Shown: positions 35,607 to 45,332 of the stretch, one piece after another | Layout: each line of letters starts with the position of its first letter | Numbering within the stretch: the stretch's first letter is position 1 | Source: an uncultured bacterium | GTDB lineage: Bacteria; Nitrospirota; Thermodesulfovibrionia; Thermodesulfovibrionales; Thermodesulfovibrionaceae | NCBI GenBank assembly: GCA_937998865.1 | Contig: CALLBR010000004.1 | Coordinates: forward strand, 1 to 64,000 | Direction of reading: 5' to 3' | Length of the DNA: 64,000 bases | The notes under the pieces: generated by a model | What the model was told of the DNA's origin: nothing | What the model saw: the letters and a program-made list of their open reading frames with translations, nothing else | Databases searched by the model: none | Translations under genes and position numbers: made by a program

Positions 35607-36527
35607 GTGCTACTTCGGGTAGAAAATCTTAGTGTTTATTATCAAAAATTTCCTTATCTTGAAGACATCAATTTTTCCATAGAGAGAGGAGAAATATTCT
35701 CCATAGTAGGGGAGAGCGGAAGTGGAAAGACTCTAACGGGTCTTTCATTAATAAATTTACTGCCGCCGTATTTTAAAAGTAAGGGTAAAATTTTTTTTGA
35801 TAATACTAACCTCTTAGATTTACCAGAGTTTAAACTAAGAAATATTAGAGGTAAGAGGATTTCTATGGTTTTTCAAGATCCCTCTACCTCCCTGAATCCT
35901 GTAATGAAAGTATGCAATCAGATTGCAGAAATGCTTATTTATCATTTTAATTTGTCTAAAAAAGAAGCCTTAATGAAAACAATGGAAATTCTTGAGCGCT
36001 TAAAGATATCTCATGTTGCAAATTCCTATCCACATCAGCTTTCAGGTGGAATGAAACAAAGAATAATGATAGGAATGGCTATAGCTTGTAGTCCTGAATT
36101 AATAATTGCTGACGAGCCAACTACAGCATTAGATGTTACTGTTCAAGAGGAGATTCTTGATTTGTTGTATTATTTAACAAAAAATGACAAGAAATCTTTA
36201 CTTTTAATTTCTCATGATATAAACATAGTGTCAGAATATGCAGATAGAATTATGGTAATGTATGCTGGAAGAATTCTCGAAGAAGGTGGTATGGAGGAAG
36301 TTTATAAAAATCCTCTGCATCCCTATACAAAAGCTCTTTTTAAATGTATACCTTCTGAAGGGGAGAAAATTGAAGGAATTCCTGGTAGTATTCCCAACCT
36401 AAAGGCTCTACCTGAGGGCTGTATTTTCCATCCAAGATGTGAATTTAAAAAACCTCTTTGCAAGAAGAAAATTCCTAGTTATGTCATGGTTTCTCAGAAC
36501 CATTATGTGCGGTGTTTGCTTTTTTAA
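35607..36527 (+). CDS. Peptide/nickel-type ABC transporter ATPase (DppD-like), orphan
   Basis: A 306-residue ABC ATPase of the oligopeptide/dipeptide/nickel class. It shows Walker A VGESGSGKT, Q-loop MVFQDPSTSLNP, signature LSGGMKQR, Walker B LIIADEPTTALDV and the C-terminal Opp/Dpp extension with Cys-rich GCIFHPRCEFKKPLC. The start is GTG at 35607, one base after the IHF-type gene's stop. Permease, binding-protein and second ATPase (DppF) genes are missing nearby, so it must pair with components elsewhere. Confidence 0.9.
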   Translation: MLLRVENLSVYYQKFPYLEDINFSIERGEIFSIVGESGSGKTLTGLSLINLLPPYFKSKGKIFFDNTNLLDLPEFKLRNIRGKRISMVFQDPSTSLNPVMKVCNQIAEMLIYHFNLSKKEALMKTMEILERLKISHVANSYPHQLSGGMKQRIMIGMAIACSPELIIADEPTTALDVTVQEEILDLLYYLTKNDKKSLLLISHDINIVSEYADRIMVMYAGRILEEGGMEEVYKNPLHPYTKALFKCIPSEGEKIEGIPGSIPNLKALPEGCIFHPRCEFKKPLCKKKIPSYVMVSQNHYVRCLLF

Positions 36528-36556
36528 GATCATCATTAAAAGATGTTCATTTTTTG
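36528..36556 (+). terminator. Weak terminator after the aroA-dppD run
   Basis: GATCATC (36528-36534) pairs with GATGTTC (36542-36548) with one mismatch across a 7-nt loop, followed by ATTTTTT. It starts right after the stop codon of the ABC ATPase gene. Confidence 0.5.
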
Positions 36557-36719
36557 AGAAATTTTATTTTCCCTATGATTAGCAGGAGTTTTTTCATTGC
36601 CATTGTAAAGGTTCTTACATACTTTGCTTGTAGAAATCTTATATTTTTAAACCCTTTTGCTTTTAATTTCTAAATCTCTCCTTCCTTGTAGGATGCTTTT
36701 AATGCTCATACTCCAATGC

Positions 36720-36800
36720 CATTGCAAGGAACGTAAGCGATTATGAAAAAAGACGCAAGGAGGTTACTTCACCCTCCTAAAGGCATCCTTGCTTTTAAAG
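36720..36800. repeat. Degenerate repeat-like element with long stem
   Basis: CCATTGCAAGGAACG recalls the CATTGCGAGGAACG-type start of the element in the yedE-aroA gap. It is followed by a stem GCAAGGA (36755-36761) with TCCTTGC (36786-36792) enclosing GGAGG and CCTCC, then TTTT. It could be a decayed copy of a dispersed repeat or a terminator. Confidence 0.4.
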
Positions 36801-37004
36801 AATAAAAAAGGACTGATCAGAATGAAAAAGAAAGAAAAGGTGTCCTTGCAGCTTCCGATTGATTCGCAGTCCCAATGCAACCTTTTTTGAATATTAAGAA
36901 TAACGTATCTACTCTTAAAAGTCTTCTCCTCAAGCGATATGCTTTTTAAGAAATTATCATAAATGTAAAATTTAAAAGAGGAAACTCAAATTACGAAAAA
37001 AGGG

Positions 37005-37033
37005 TTGACAAAATTTTACAGATTTTGTAAGCT
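37005..37033 (+). promoter_or_regulatory. Putative rho promoter
   Basis: A perfect TTGACA (37005-37010) is followed after 17 nt by a weak TAAGCT (37028-37033). It would give a leader of about 120 nt, in which Rho autoregulation could act, as known for rho in other bacteria. Confidence 0.4.
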
Positions 37034-37158
37034 TAAATTGTATCAACTTTTACCCTCCTGAGGGGTTATAAACTAACTATATTTTGGGGAAGTTTGAAAT
37101 ATCTCTATAAAAAGTGATGATCTTCCTTCTAAAAAATCCATAATTGAGGTAATTTTAT

Positions 37159-38430
37159 ATGGAAAATAATAATATTCCGATTTCAATCTCAGAGCTGAAA
37201 CAGAAGAAACTTTCTGATCTTCTTGAAATGGCGAAGGATCTAAACATTGAAAATCCTACTTCACTAAAAAAACAGGACTTAATTTTTGCCATACTCCAAA
37301 GCCAGATTGAAAAAATAGGAACAGTATATGGTTCTGGAGTTTTAGAGATTCTCTCTGAAGGATTCGGCTTTCTTAGAAGTCCTGATTACAGTTATCTACC
37401 AAGCCCTGATGATATTTATGTTTCTCCATCTCAGATAAGAAAATTTGGACTCAGAACAGGAGATCTCATTACAGGCCAGATAAGACCGCCTAAGGAAAAC
37501 GAGAGATATTTTGCTTTACTTAAAGTAGAGACAATCAATGGGAAAAAGGTTGAGGACATTATTACAAGACCCCTCTTTGATAACCTTACACCTTATTATC
37601 CTACGGAGAAAATTAAGCTGGAATATAATCCTACAGATTACTCAACAAGGGTAATGGATTTATTAACTCCTGTTGGTAAAGGTCAGCGTGGACTCATAGT
37701 GGCTGCACCAAGAACAGGAAAAACCATGCTCCTACAATCTATTGCAAAGGCTATTAAGAAAAATCATCCAGAGATATATCTGATGATTTTATTGATAGAT
37801 GAAAGACCGGAGGAAGTGACAGACTGGAAAAGACAGGTTACAGGTGCAGAAATTATAAGCTCCACTTTTGATGAACCTGCCCAGAGACATTGCCAAGTAT
37901 CTGAGATGGTTATTGAGAGAGCTAAAAGACTTGTGGAAGAAGGTATTGATGTGGTTATACTTCTTGATAGTTTAACAAGACTTGCAAGAGCCTACAATGC
38001 AATAACACCCTCATCAGGTAAAGTCCTTTCAGGTGGACTTGAAGCCACAGCATTACAAAGACCAAAGAGATTTTTTGGAACAGCAAGAAACATTGAAGAA
38101 GGTGGTTCAATTACAGTAATTGCAACTGCCCTTGTTGAGACAGGCAGTAGAATGGATGATGTAATTTTTGAAGAGTTTAAAGGCACTGGTAACATGGAAG
38201 TTCATCTTGACAGAAAACTTGCAGATAAGAGAATATTCCCAAGCATTGATATTGGCTCTTCAGGAACAAGAAAGGAAGAATTGCTACTGCCACCAGAAGT
38301 TCTTAATAAGGTTTGGATTTTACGAAAAGTTTTAAGCACCTTAAGTCCTATTGAAGCCATGGAGTTTCTTCTAAGCAAACTTAAAGGAACTAAATCAAAT
38401 AAAGAATTCCTCGAGATGATGAACAAATGA
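37159..38430 (+). CDS. rho: Transcription termination factor Rho
   Basis: Hexameric RNA helicase that ends transcription. The 423 residues have a Rho_N domain ([20 protein letters not shown]), a cold-shock-like RNA-binding domain ([20 protein letters not shown], then [16 protein letters not shown]), the Walker A motif [12 protein letters not shown], Walker [17 protein letters not shown], and the Q-loop/R-loop region [19 protein letters not shown]. Length is standard with no large insertion. A GAGGT ribosome-binding site precedes the ATG. The next gene starts within its stop codon region. Confidence 0.97.
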   Translation: MENNNIPISISELKQKKLSDLLEMAKDLNIENPTSLKKQDLIFAILQSQIEKIGTVYGSGVLEILSEGFGFLRSPDYSYLPSPDDIYVSPSQIRKFGLRTGDLITGQIRPPKENERYFALLKVETINGKKVEDIITRPLFDNLTPYYPTEKIKLEYNPTDYSTRVMDLLTPVGKGQRGLIVAAPRTGKTMLLQSIAKAIKKNHPEIYLMILLIDERPEEVTDWKRQVTGAEIISSTFDEPAQRHCQVSEMVIERAKRLVEEGIDVVILLDSLTRLARAYNAITPSSGKVLSGGLEATALQRPKRFFGTARNIEEGGSITVIATALVETGSRMDDVIFEEFKGTGNMEVHLDRKLADKRIFPSIDIGSSGTRKEELLLPPEVLNKVWILRKVLSTLSPIEAMEFLLSKLKGTKSNKEFLEMMNK

Positions 38431-38825
38431 TGAAAACAGAGGATTATTGCTTTGTCTGTGGTAAGCAAAATCCTGTGGGACTGAAAGCTCAATTTAAATC
38501 TACAGCAGGGAAGTCTTATGCAGAACTTAGACTATCAAAAGAATATCAGGGATGGAGTGGAATTATTCACGGAGGAATTATTGCTGCTCTTCTTGATGAA
38601 GCCTGTGTTTATGCTGGAAATTCCTTAGGTTATAATACAGTTACAGCGGAATTAAGGGTGCGCTTCAAGAAGCCCATTGAACCAGAAGAAAAGATTCTTG
38701 TAGAAGCTGAGGCAAATCTTGTAAAATCAAAGTTAATTGAAGCAAGGGCTAAAATAAAGGATTCTCAAGGTGATTTAGTTGCTGAGGCGCAAGGCAAGTT
38801 AATAATAAAGGAAAAAAGAGAGTGA
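38427..38825 (+). CDS. Hotdog-fold thioesterase (PaaI/YbaW-like)
   Basis: A 132-residue acyl-CoA thioesterase-like protein. [16 protein letters not shown] at the N-terminus and [18 protein letters not shown] with the hotdog HGG helix are typical of PaaI-type enzymes. It overlaps rho by 4 nt and purL by 4 nt, so it is in the rho-purL unit. The acyl substrate is not predictable. Confidence 0.85.
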   Translation: MMKTEDYCFVCGKQNPVGLKAQFKSTAGKSYAELRLSKEYQGWSGIIHGGIIAALLDEACVYAGNSLGYNTVTAELRVRFKKPIEPEEKILVEAEANLVKSKLIEARAKIKDSQGDLVAEAQGKLIIKEKRE

Positions 38826-41800
38826 TTTTAAGGTTTTATAGAAAAAGTGCTCTTTCCGATTATAAGAAAAGAGAGCTTTTAAAAAAAGTTCAATCAGAAA
38901 TCTCCAGTAAAATCCAAGATATTGAGTCAGAGTTCTGTTTTTATGTGCTTCTTACTGAGAGTTTAACTTCTCAAGAAGAAGAAGTTTTAAAATGGCTTCT
39001 TTCTGAGACTTTTGAACCACATAATTTTTCAATAAAAAGTTTCCTTAATGATCAAGAAGGCCTTATCTTTGAAGTAGGTCCAAGACTTAATTTTTCCACA
39101 GCTTGGTCCACTTGTGCTGTTTCAATTTTTCAAAGCATAGGAATAAATAAAATTCAGAGAATAGAACGATCTCGTAGATATTGCTTATTTCCGAAACTTA
39201 GTGATTTTCCTGAAAATAAATTTATCAATATGATCCATGACAGAATGACAGAATGTATCTATCAAAAACCTCTTGAAGATTTTTCTCATGGTATAAAACC
39301 AAAGCCAGTAAAAATAATACCAGTTCTTGAAGAAGGTAGATCAGCTTTGGAAAAAATTAATCATGAACTGGGCTTAGGATGGGATGAATGGGATATAGAT
39401 CTCTATCTTAAACTTTTTAGAGACAAACTCAAGAGAAATCCTACTGATGTAGAGTGCTTTGATCTTGCTCAGTCAAATAGTGAACATTCAAGACATTGGT
39501 TTTTTAGAGGTATTTTGCTTATAGATGGAAACCCTGTAGAAAAATCTTTATTTGAAATTGTAAAAGAGCCCCTTAAAAGGAATTACAGAAATTCAGTGAT
39601 TGCCTTTAAGGATAATTCAAGCGCTATATATGGAGCAAAAATCAACTATCTGAAGCCAAAAAGTCCTGGAAGTCCTTGTCCTTTCGAGATCAAAAAAAGA
39701 CTAAATCACTTGATTTTTACAGCAGAAACTCATAACTTTCCCACAGGTGTAGCTCCTTTCCCTGGAGCTGAGACAGGTACAGGTGGAAGAATTCGTGATG
39801 TGCATGCCACGGGAAAGGGAGCTTTAACTATAGCTGGAACTGCAGCATACTGTGTGGGTAATCTCTATATTCCAGGATATGAACTACCTTGGGAAGACAA
39901 ATCTTTTCAGTATCCTAGTAATTTAGCTAAACCTCTTCAGATAGAAATTGAAGCAAGCAACGGTGCCTCAGACTATGGAAATAAATTTGGAGAACCAGTC
40001 ATTGCAGGATTTACTCGATCTTTTGGAATGAGGCTTACTGATGGAGAAAGGATAGAATGGGTAAAGCCAATCATGTTTACTGGTGGCATAGGCCAAATAG
40101 ATTCAATTCATACGGAAAAAGATTTACCTAAGAAGGGAATGTATGTAGTAAAAATTGGTGGTCCTGCCTATAGAATTGGAATAGGGGGAGGATCTGCTTC
40201 TTCAGTAGTGTCAGGAGAACTCAGTGAAGAACTGGACTTCAATGCTGTTCAACGCGGCGATGCTGAAATGGAAAATAAACTCAACCGAGTTGTTCGTGCC
40301 TGTGTGGAGCTTGGAAAGAGAAATCCTATTATAAGTATTCATGACCAAGGTGCAGGAGGAAATTGCAATGTAGTCAAAGAACTGGTTTATCCAGAAGGAG
40401 CTAAGATTGATATAAGAAAAGTAATACTTGGTGATGAAACTCTTTCAGTTCTTGAAATATGGGGTGCTGAATATCAGGAAAACGACGCCATTCTTATAAA
40501 AAAGGAAAATATAAATTTATTCAATGAAATCTGTAAAAGAGAACGTCTTCCTTGGTCAATTATTGGAGAAGTTACAGGTGATGGAAGACTCATAGTTTTT
40601 GATAGCCAAGATGGAAGAGTATTAGTGGATTTTGTCCTAAAAGATGTTCTTGGTGAGATACCAAAAAAAGAGTTTAGGCTTGAGACTATAGACAGAAAAC
40701 TGGAACCTCTTAAAATCCCTCAAGATTTAACGATTAAAGAAGCATTGAATCGTGTGTTAAGACTTCTTTCAGTAGGTTCCAAAAGATTTCTAACCAATAA
40801 AGTTGATCGCTCTGTTACAGGACTTATTGTAAGACAACAGTGTACCGGTCCGGTAGGACTCACTGTTTCTGATGTTTGTGTAGTAGCACAAAGTTATTTT
40901 AATAAAAAAGGAATCGCTCATGCTATTGGAGAACAACCTATAAAGGGCTTAATCCATCCTGAAGCAATGGCAAGACTTTCAATAACTGAGGCATTGACAA
41001 ACATAGTTTGGGCAAAAATTACAGCCTTGGAAGATATAAAATGCTCTGCCAACTGGATGTGGGCTGCAAAGCTTCCTGGAGAGGGAGTAAGGCTTTACAG
41101 AGCTGCGAAGGCAATGGCAGATTTTATGATTAAACTTGGAATAGCCATAGACGGTGGTAAAGATTCTCTATCCATGGCAGCGAAAGCAAAGACTAAGGAA
41201 GGCATAGAAGTTATTAAATCACCTGGTAGTCTTGTCATCTCAGCTTATGCACCCTGTCCAGATATTAACAAAGTAATCACTCCTGATATTAAAGCTCCAG
41301 GCGAGAGTTTAATTATCTTCATTGATTTATCTAAAGGAAAGAGAAGACTGGGTGGGACAGCTTTTGCCCAATGTTTTGCCCAATTGGGGGATAAATGTCC
41401 AGACATGGAAGATCCAATGCTTTTGAAAAAAGCTTTTAATAAAGTGCAGACCTTAATAGATAAAAATTTAATTCTTGCAGGCCATGATGTATCAGATGGC
41501 GGACTCATAACTGCTCTCTTAGAGATGGCTTTTTCAGGAAGTGGTGGGTTAAGGATTAAAATAGAGCAGGGAGAATCAATTATTCCCGAGCTTTTCAGTG
41601 AAGAACCGGGCTTGCTCATTGAAGTTCATAAAAGAAAAGTTAAAAAATTGAAAAATTTTCTTAAGGAAGAAGAAATCCCCTTTTATGAAATTGCTGAAAC
41701 ACTCTGCGAAGATTTAATTGAAATAGATCACAAAGGGAAAAAAGTTTTCTCCGAAGAGATGACAAAATTAAGGGATCTCTGGGAAGAGACAAGCTATCAA

Positions 41801-42724
41801 ATTGACAGGCTTCAGGCAAATCCTGAATGTGTGGATGAAGAAAAAAAGGTTATTTATGGAAGAAAAGCACCTAAATATGAATTAACTTTTATGCCTGAAA
41901 AAACACCCACAGTAATAATAAAAAAGGCAAAAAAGCCCCTTGTAGCTATTATTAGGGAAGAGGGTAGTAATGGGGATAGAGAAATGGCAGCAGCTTTTTA
42001 TCTTGCAGGTTTTGAGCCATGGGATATATGTATGCAAGATCTAATAGACAGAAAAATTTCTCTAAAAGGATTCAAGGGAATAGCTTTTGTGGGAGGATTT
42101 AGTTTTGCTGATGTGCTTGATTCAGCAAAAGGATGGTCTGGTTGTATAAGATTCTCTCATCTACAGAGAGAATTTGAAGAATTTTACAAAAGAAAGGATA
42201 CATTTAGTCTTGGTGTTTGCAATGGCTGCCAACTTATGGCACTTTTAGGGTGGGTTCCTATTAAGGGTCTTGAAGATACAAGACAACCTCGCTTCATATG
42301 GAATAAATCAGGTAGATTTGAGTCACGTTGGTGCACAGTGAAAATCCTTCCCTCTCCTTCAATTATGCTCAAAGGAATGGAAGGTTCTCAATTTGGTGTT
42401 TGGGTAGCCCATGGAGAGGGTAGAGCCTATTTTCCTGATGAAAATATTCTAAAAGAGGTTTTATCAAGAGGTCTTGCTCCAATTCGTTATGTGGATGACG
42501 AAGGGAACATTACAGAGACTTATCCCTTTAATCCAAATGGTTCTCCTTATGGAATTACTGCTTTGTGCACTGAAGATGGTCGTCATCTTGCAATGATGCC
42601 TCATCCAGAAAGAGCATTTTTGCTTTGGCAATGGCAGTGGATTCCAAAAGATTGGAGCAAATTTAAAGCTTCACCTTGGCTTAAGCTTTTCCAAAATGCA
42701 AGGATTTGGTGCGATAGCTTTTAA
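38822..42724 (+). CDS. purL: Phosphoribosylformylglycinamidine synthase, long form
   Basis: Purine synthesis enzyme that turns FGAR into FGAM using glutamine and ATP. At 1300 residues it is the single-chain long form with an N-terminal PurS-like region, two FGAM-synthase halves (SNSEHSRHWFFRG, ETHNFPTGVAPFPGAETGTGG, SIHDQGAGGNCNVVKEL) and a C-terminal class I glutaminase with LGVCNGCQLMA (catalytic Cys) and PHPERAF. Start is GTG in a 4-nt overlap with the thioesterase stop. It ends one base from the convergent pilC-like gene. Confidence 0.96.
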   Translation: MILRFYRKSALSDYKKRELLKKVQSEISSKIQDIESEFCFYVLLTESLTSQEEEVLKWLLSETFEPHNFSIKSFLNDQEGLIFEVGPRLNFSTAWSTCAVSIFQSIGINKIQRIERSRRYCLFPKLSDFPENKFINMIHDRMTECIYQKPLEDFSHGIKPKPVKIIPVLEEGRSALEKINHELGLGWDEWDIDLYLKLFRDKLKRNPTDVECFDLAQSNSEHSRHWFFRGILLIDGNPVEKSLFEIVKEPLKRNYRNSVIAFKDNSSAIYGAKINYLKPKSPGSPCPFEIKKRLNHLIFTAETHNFPTGVAPFPGAETGTGGRIRDVHATGKGALTIAGTAAYCVGNLYIPGYELPWEDKSFQYPSNLAKPLQIEIEASNGASDYGNKFGEPVIAGFTRSFGMRLTDGERIEWVKPIMFTGGIGQIDSIHTEKDLPKKGMYVVKIGGPAYRIGIGGGSASSVVSGELSEELDFNAVQRGDAEMENKLNRVVRACVELGKRNPIISIHDQGAGGNCNVVKELVYPEGAKIDIRKVILGDETLSVLEIWGAEYQENDAILIKKENINLFNEICKRERLPWSIIGEVTGDGRLIVFDSQDGRVLVDFVLKDVLGEIPKKEFRLETIDRKLEPLKIPQDLTIKEALNRVLRLLSVGSKRFLTNKVDRSVTGLIVRQQCTGPVGLTVSDVCVVAQSYFNKKGIAHAIGEQPIKGLIHPEAMARLSITEALTNIVWAKITALEDIKCSANWMWAAKLPGEGVRLYRAAKAMADFMIKLGIAIDGGKDSLSMAAKAKTKEGIEVIKSPGSLVISAYAPCPDINKVITPDIKAPGESLIIFIDLSKGKRRLGGTAFAQCFAQLGDKCPDMEDPMLLKKAFNKVQTLIDKNLILAGHDVSDGGLITALLEMAFSGSGGLRIKIEQGESIIPELFSEEPGLLIEVHKRKVKKLKNFLKEEEIPFYEIAETLCEDLIEIDHKGKKVFSEEMTKLRDLWEETSYQIDRLQANPECVDEEKKVIYGRKAPKYELTFMPEKTPTVIIKKAKKPLVAIIREEGSNGDREMAAAFYLAGFEPWDICMQDLIDRKISLKGFKGIAFVGGFSFADVLDSAKGWSGCIRFSHLQREFEEFYKRKDTFSLGVCNGCQLMALLGWVPIKGLEDTRQPRFIWNKSGRFESRWCTVKILPSPSIMLKGMEGSQFGVWVAHGEGRAYFPDENILKEVLSRGLAPIRYVDDEGNITETYPFNPNGSPYGITALCTEDGRHLAMMPHPERAFLLWQWQWIPKDWSKFKASPWLKLFQNARIWCDSF

Positions 42725-42725
42725 A

Positions 42726-43934
42726 TTATCTTCCTACAACCTCACCTAATTTGAAGATAGGTAAATACAATGAAATTACTATAAAGCCTATAGTAACACC
42801 CAAAAATACTATTAAGGCTGGTTCAAGCATATTCATGAGGTTAGCAACAGCATTATCAACTTCTTCGTCGTAAAAATCAGATACTTTGTTTAACATTTCA
42901 TCTGTTGCTCCTGTGGATTCACCCACGCTTACCATCTGGATGAATACTGAATGGAAAAGATCTGGTTTTAATTTCAATACCTCTGTAAGAGATTTCCCTG
43001 CAGTTATATCCCTTATCATTTCTATTACCACATCCTCTATCACTTTATTTCCTGATGCTTTTGCAGAAATTTCCATACTGTTGAGAATTGGTACACCGCT
43101 TCCAAGCAAAGTGCCCAGAGTTCTGGCAAATCTGGAAAGAGAGGATTTAAGTATAATGGATCCTAAAAGTGGTAATTTAAGTAAGATTTTATCAGTGATT
43201 TTTTTACCATTGGATGTTTTGCGAAACAATCTTAAGAAAATAAAAAATCCTATAATTCCAATCAAAATAAATATTCCAGTTTGAACCATGAAATTACTTA
43301 AAGCAATTGTAATTCTTGTGGGGAGGGGTAATTGTAAACCCATTTCACCAAACAGTTTGGCAAAGGTGGGAATTACAAAGATCATTATAATTGCCACTAC
43401 TAATACAGCTACCCCTATTACAATAGTAGGATAAATCATAGCGCTTATAATTTTTCTCTTTAGTTTAATTATTTTCTCAAAATAATCAGCCATTCGGAAA
43501 AGAACTTTATCAAGCATACCACCTTCTTCACCAGCTCTCACCATGTTAATATAAAGGGAATTAAATACTTTGGGATGTTTTCGCATAGCCTCTGCAAGGG
43601 AGTAACCTTTCTCTATGTCATTTCTCATTTGGATTAGCACTTTCCTGAAATTTTTATTTTTTATTTGTCCTATTAAGGCTTCAAAGGCTTGAACAATAGG
43701 TACTCCTGAGGAAAAAAGAGTGGCAAATTGACGGGTAAAGAAAAGAATTTCTTTCTGCGAAACTCCTCCTCTAAGTCTGAAAATTTTCCCTTCTTCTTTC
43801 TCTTTTATAGAGCTGGGGATAATACCTTGCTTTCTAAGGGTTAAGATTAAATCGCCTTCACTGGGAGCTTCTGTTTCTCCACTAACAATTACTCCGTCTT
43901 CTGTTCTACCTTTCCAGATAAAAATTGTGGGCAT
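42726..43934 (-). CDS. Type II secretion/type IV pilus inner-membrane protein (PilC/GspF)
   Basis: A 402-residue platform protein. It has the GspF N-terminus (FIWKGRTEDGVIVSGETEAP), two T2SSF domains (FTRQFATLFSSGVPIVQAFE near residue 65 and RFARTLGTLLGSGVPILNSM near 270) and three to four membrane helices. It recruits the assembly ATPase to the pseudopilus or pilus machine. No other pilus or secretion gene is nearby; it lies 23 nt after sdhD with an AGAGG site and is probably read from the sdh operon. Confidence 0.92.
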   Translation of the reverse strand: MPTIFIWKGRTEDGVIVSGETEAPSEGDLILTLRKQGIIPSSIKEKEEGKIFRLRGGVSQKEILFFTRQFATLFSSGVPIVQAFEALIGQIKNKNFRKVLIQMRNDIEKGYSLAEAMRKHPKVFNSLYINMVRAGEEGGMLDKVLFRMADYFEKIIKLKRKIISAMIYPTIVIGVAVLVVAIIMIFVIPTFAKLFGEMGLQLPLPTRITIALSNFMVQTGIFILIGIIGFFIFLRLFRKTSNGKKITDKILLKLPLLGSIILKSSLSRFARTLGTLLGSGVPILNSMEISAKASGNKVIEDVVIEMIRDITAGKSLTEVLKLKPDLFHSVFIQMVSVGESTGATDEMLNKVSDFYDEEVDNAVANLMNMLEPALIVFLGVTIGFIVISLYLPIFKLGEVVGR

Positions 43935-43957
43935 TATCTTAACCTCTTTGAAGCTTT

Positions 43958-44275
43958 TTAAAAGATTACAATTTTTATTCCAAAAAATGCAAGTACCAGA
44001 GGTAAAATAAGAGTAAAGATTTTCAGAAAATTTTTCATTGAATTTCCTTTAACATATTCTGTAATTAAACCATTAATTCCATAAAAACCGTGAAAGAGGG
44101 CAGAAAGGAGAAACAATATATTGAAAATCTTCCAAGAGGGATCAGCAAGTCTTTGCATTACAGCTTCATAGGAATAATTATCATGGCCTAAAAAATGCAT
44201 TTGTATAAAATGATACATTAAACCAAATAGAAGAATTATACCTGTTACTCTATGTAAAAGCCAGCTAAACATCAA
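43958..44275 (-). CDS. sdhD: Succinate dehydrogenase membrane anchor subunit
   Basis: A 105-residue protein with three membrane helices. The first helix has LLHRVTGIILLFGLMYHFIQ, whose His and Arg match heme/quinone-site residues of SdhC/SdhD proteins. It overlaps sdhC by 4 nt. Subunit naming as D follows gene order; the family is poorly conserved. Confidence 0.82.
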   Translation of the reverse strand: MMFSWLLHRVTGIILLFGLMYHFIQMHFLGHDNYSYEAVMQRLADPSWKIFNILFLLSALFHGFYGINGLITEYVKGNSMKNFLKIFTLILPLVLAFFGIKIVIF

Positions 44276-44616
44276 ATCACCTCCCTAAGAAAATAAAAAG
44301 CCCCAATAATCCATAATAAAGCTACTGCTATGGCACCTATATATGCCATAGTTTTCTGATATTTTGTTGATATCCCTAATTCAAGTAGGGTAATTCTTAA
44401 TCCTGCAAAGACATGTTTGAGAATTATGGCAAAAAGAATTAGTTCTCCAACTTTTAAAAGAGGATTTTTCATGATTGCCATGATTTTATTGTATGCTGTT
44501 GGATCTTTTAGATGACTCAATACAAAAATATGGGCTATTAAATAAAAAGTAAGTATTATCCCAGTAATTCTATGGGTAATCCATGCTAAGGAACCGACGT
44601 TCCAACGGTATCTCAT
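44272..44616 (-). CDS. sdhC: Succinate dehydrogenase cytochrome b-type subunit
   Basis: A 114-residue, three-helix membrane subunit with SLAWITHRITGIILTFYLIA and AHIFVLSHL; a further His is in ILKHVFAGLRI. These His positions are candidate heme b ligands. It overlaps sdhB by 4 nt and sdhD by 4 nt, so the complex is translated as a unit. Confidence 0.85.
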   Translation of the reverse strand: MRYRWNVGSLAWITHRITGIILTFYLIAHIFVLSHLKDPTAYNKIMAIMKNPLLKVGELILFAIILKHVFAGLRITLLELGISTKYQKTMAYIGAIAVALLWIIGAFYFLREVI

Positions 44617-45332
44617 TCCTGTCCTCCTTTAAATCCTTTTTTTATAGCAAGTCTTTTGAGTTTTAGTATGTGTTTGGTAATATCTATTTCCTTAGGACAG
44701 ACCTCTACACAATTAAAAATTGAATGACAACGCCAAATACCATCTTGACCTGCAATAGCCTTTAGTCTTTGTTCTGTAGCTTTGTCTCTTGTATCAAATA
44801 GAAATCTATAGGCTTTAAGCAGAGCAGAAGGACCTAAATATTCTTTATCAGACCAAAAGACTGGACAAGAGGTAGTGCAACTTCCACACATGATACAGGT
44901 TATAGATTCAAGAATTTTATGCTGATCTTCGGGAGACTGAATTCTCTCTCTTTGCGGTGGTGGTTCTTCATTTATTAGATAAGGTAATACTTTATCGTTC
45001 TTCTGAAAGAATAGAGTCATGTCTACTACTAAGTCTTTTATTACAGGTAAAGAGGGAAGAGGCTCAATTTCAATTATTTCTGGTAAATCTTTTACAAGAG
45101 TTTGGCAGGCAAGTCTATTTTTTCCATTAATTTTCATAGCACAGGAACCACATACGCCATGGGCACAGGATTTTCTAAATGTTAAAGTTCCGTCCATTGT
45201 TTCCTTGATTTTTATGAGTCCATCTAAAACTCTTTCCATGTTGTTGAGTTTTACTCTAAATTCATCCCATCTTGTTATAGGTTTTTCATTAGGTAAATAT
45301 CTTTTTATTTTAAAGGTATAATATTTGCTCAT
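44613..45332 (-). CDS. sdhB: Succinate dehydrogenase/fumarate reductase iron-sulfur subunit
   Basis: Electron-transfer subunit of 239 residues. The 2Fe-2S site is CAHGVCGSCAMKINGKNRLAC, listed here by its spacing of four Cys between residues about 56 and 76. The 4Fe-4S site is CIMCGSCTTSCPVFW, and the 3Fe-4S site is in CHSIFNCVEVCPKEID. It begins at the sdhA stop (shared base) and is followed by the two anchors. Confidence 0.95.
   Translation of the reverse strand: MSKYYTFKIKRYLPNEKPITRWDEFRVKLNNMERVLDGLIKIKETMDGTLTFRKSCAHGVCGSCAMKINGKNRLACQTLVKDLPEIIEIEPLPSLPVIKDLVVDMTLFFQKNDKVLPYLINEEPPPQRERIQSPEDQHKILESITCIMCGSCTTSCPVFWSDKEYLGPSALLKAYRFLFDTRDKATEQRLKAIAGQDGIWRCHSIFNCVEVCPKEIDITKHILKLKRLAIKKGFKGGQE

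Larger units (their letters stand above)
36528..37158. other. Non-coding gap upstream of rho
   Basis: 631 nt without a supportable gene. From left to right it holds a weak terminator, an AT-rich stretch, a degenerate repeat-like segment with CCATTGCAAGGAACG (from 36720), a GCAAGGA/TCCTTGC stem (36755-36792), a TTGACA -35 box (37005) and a rho leader of about 120 nt with a small CCCT-CCTG-AGGG hairpin near 37051. Confidence 0.75.
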
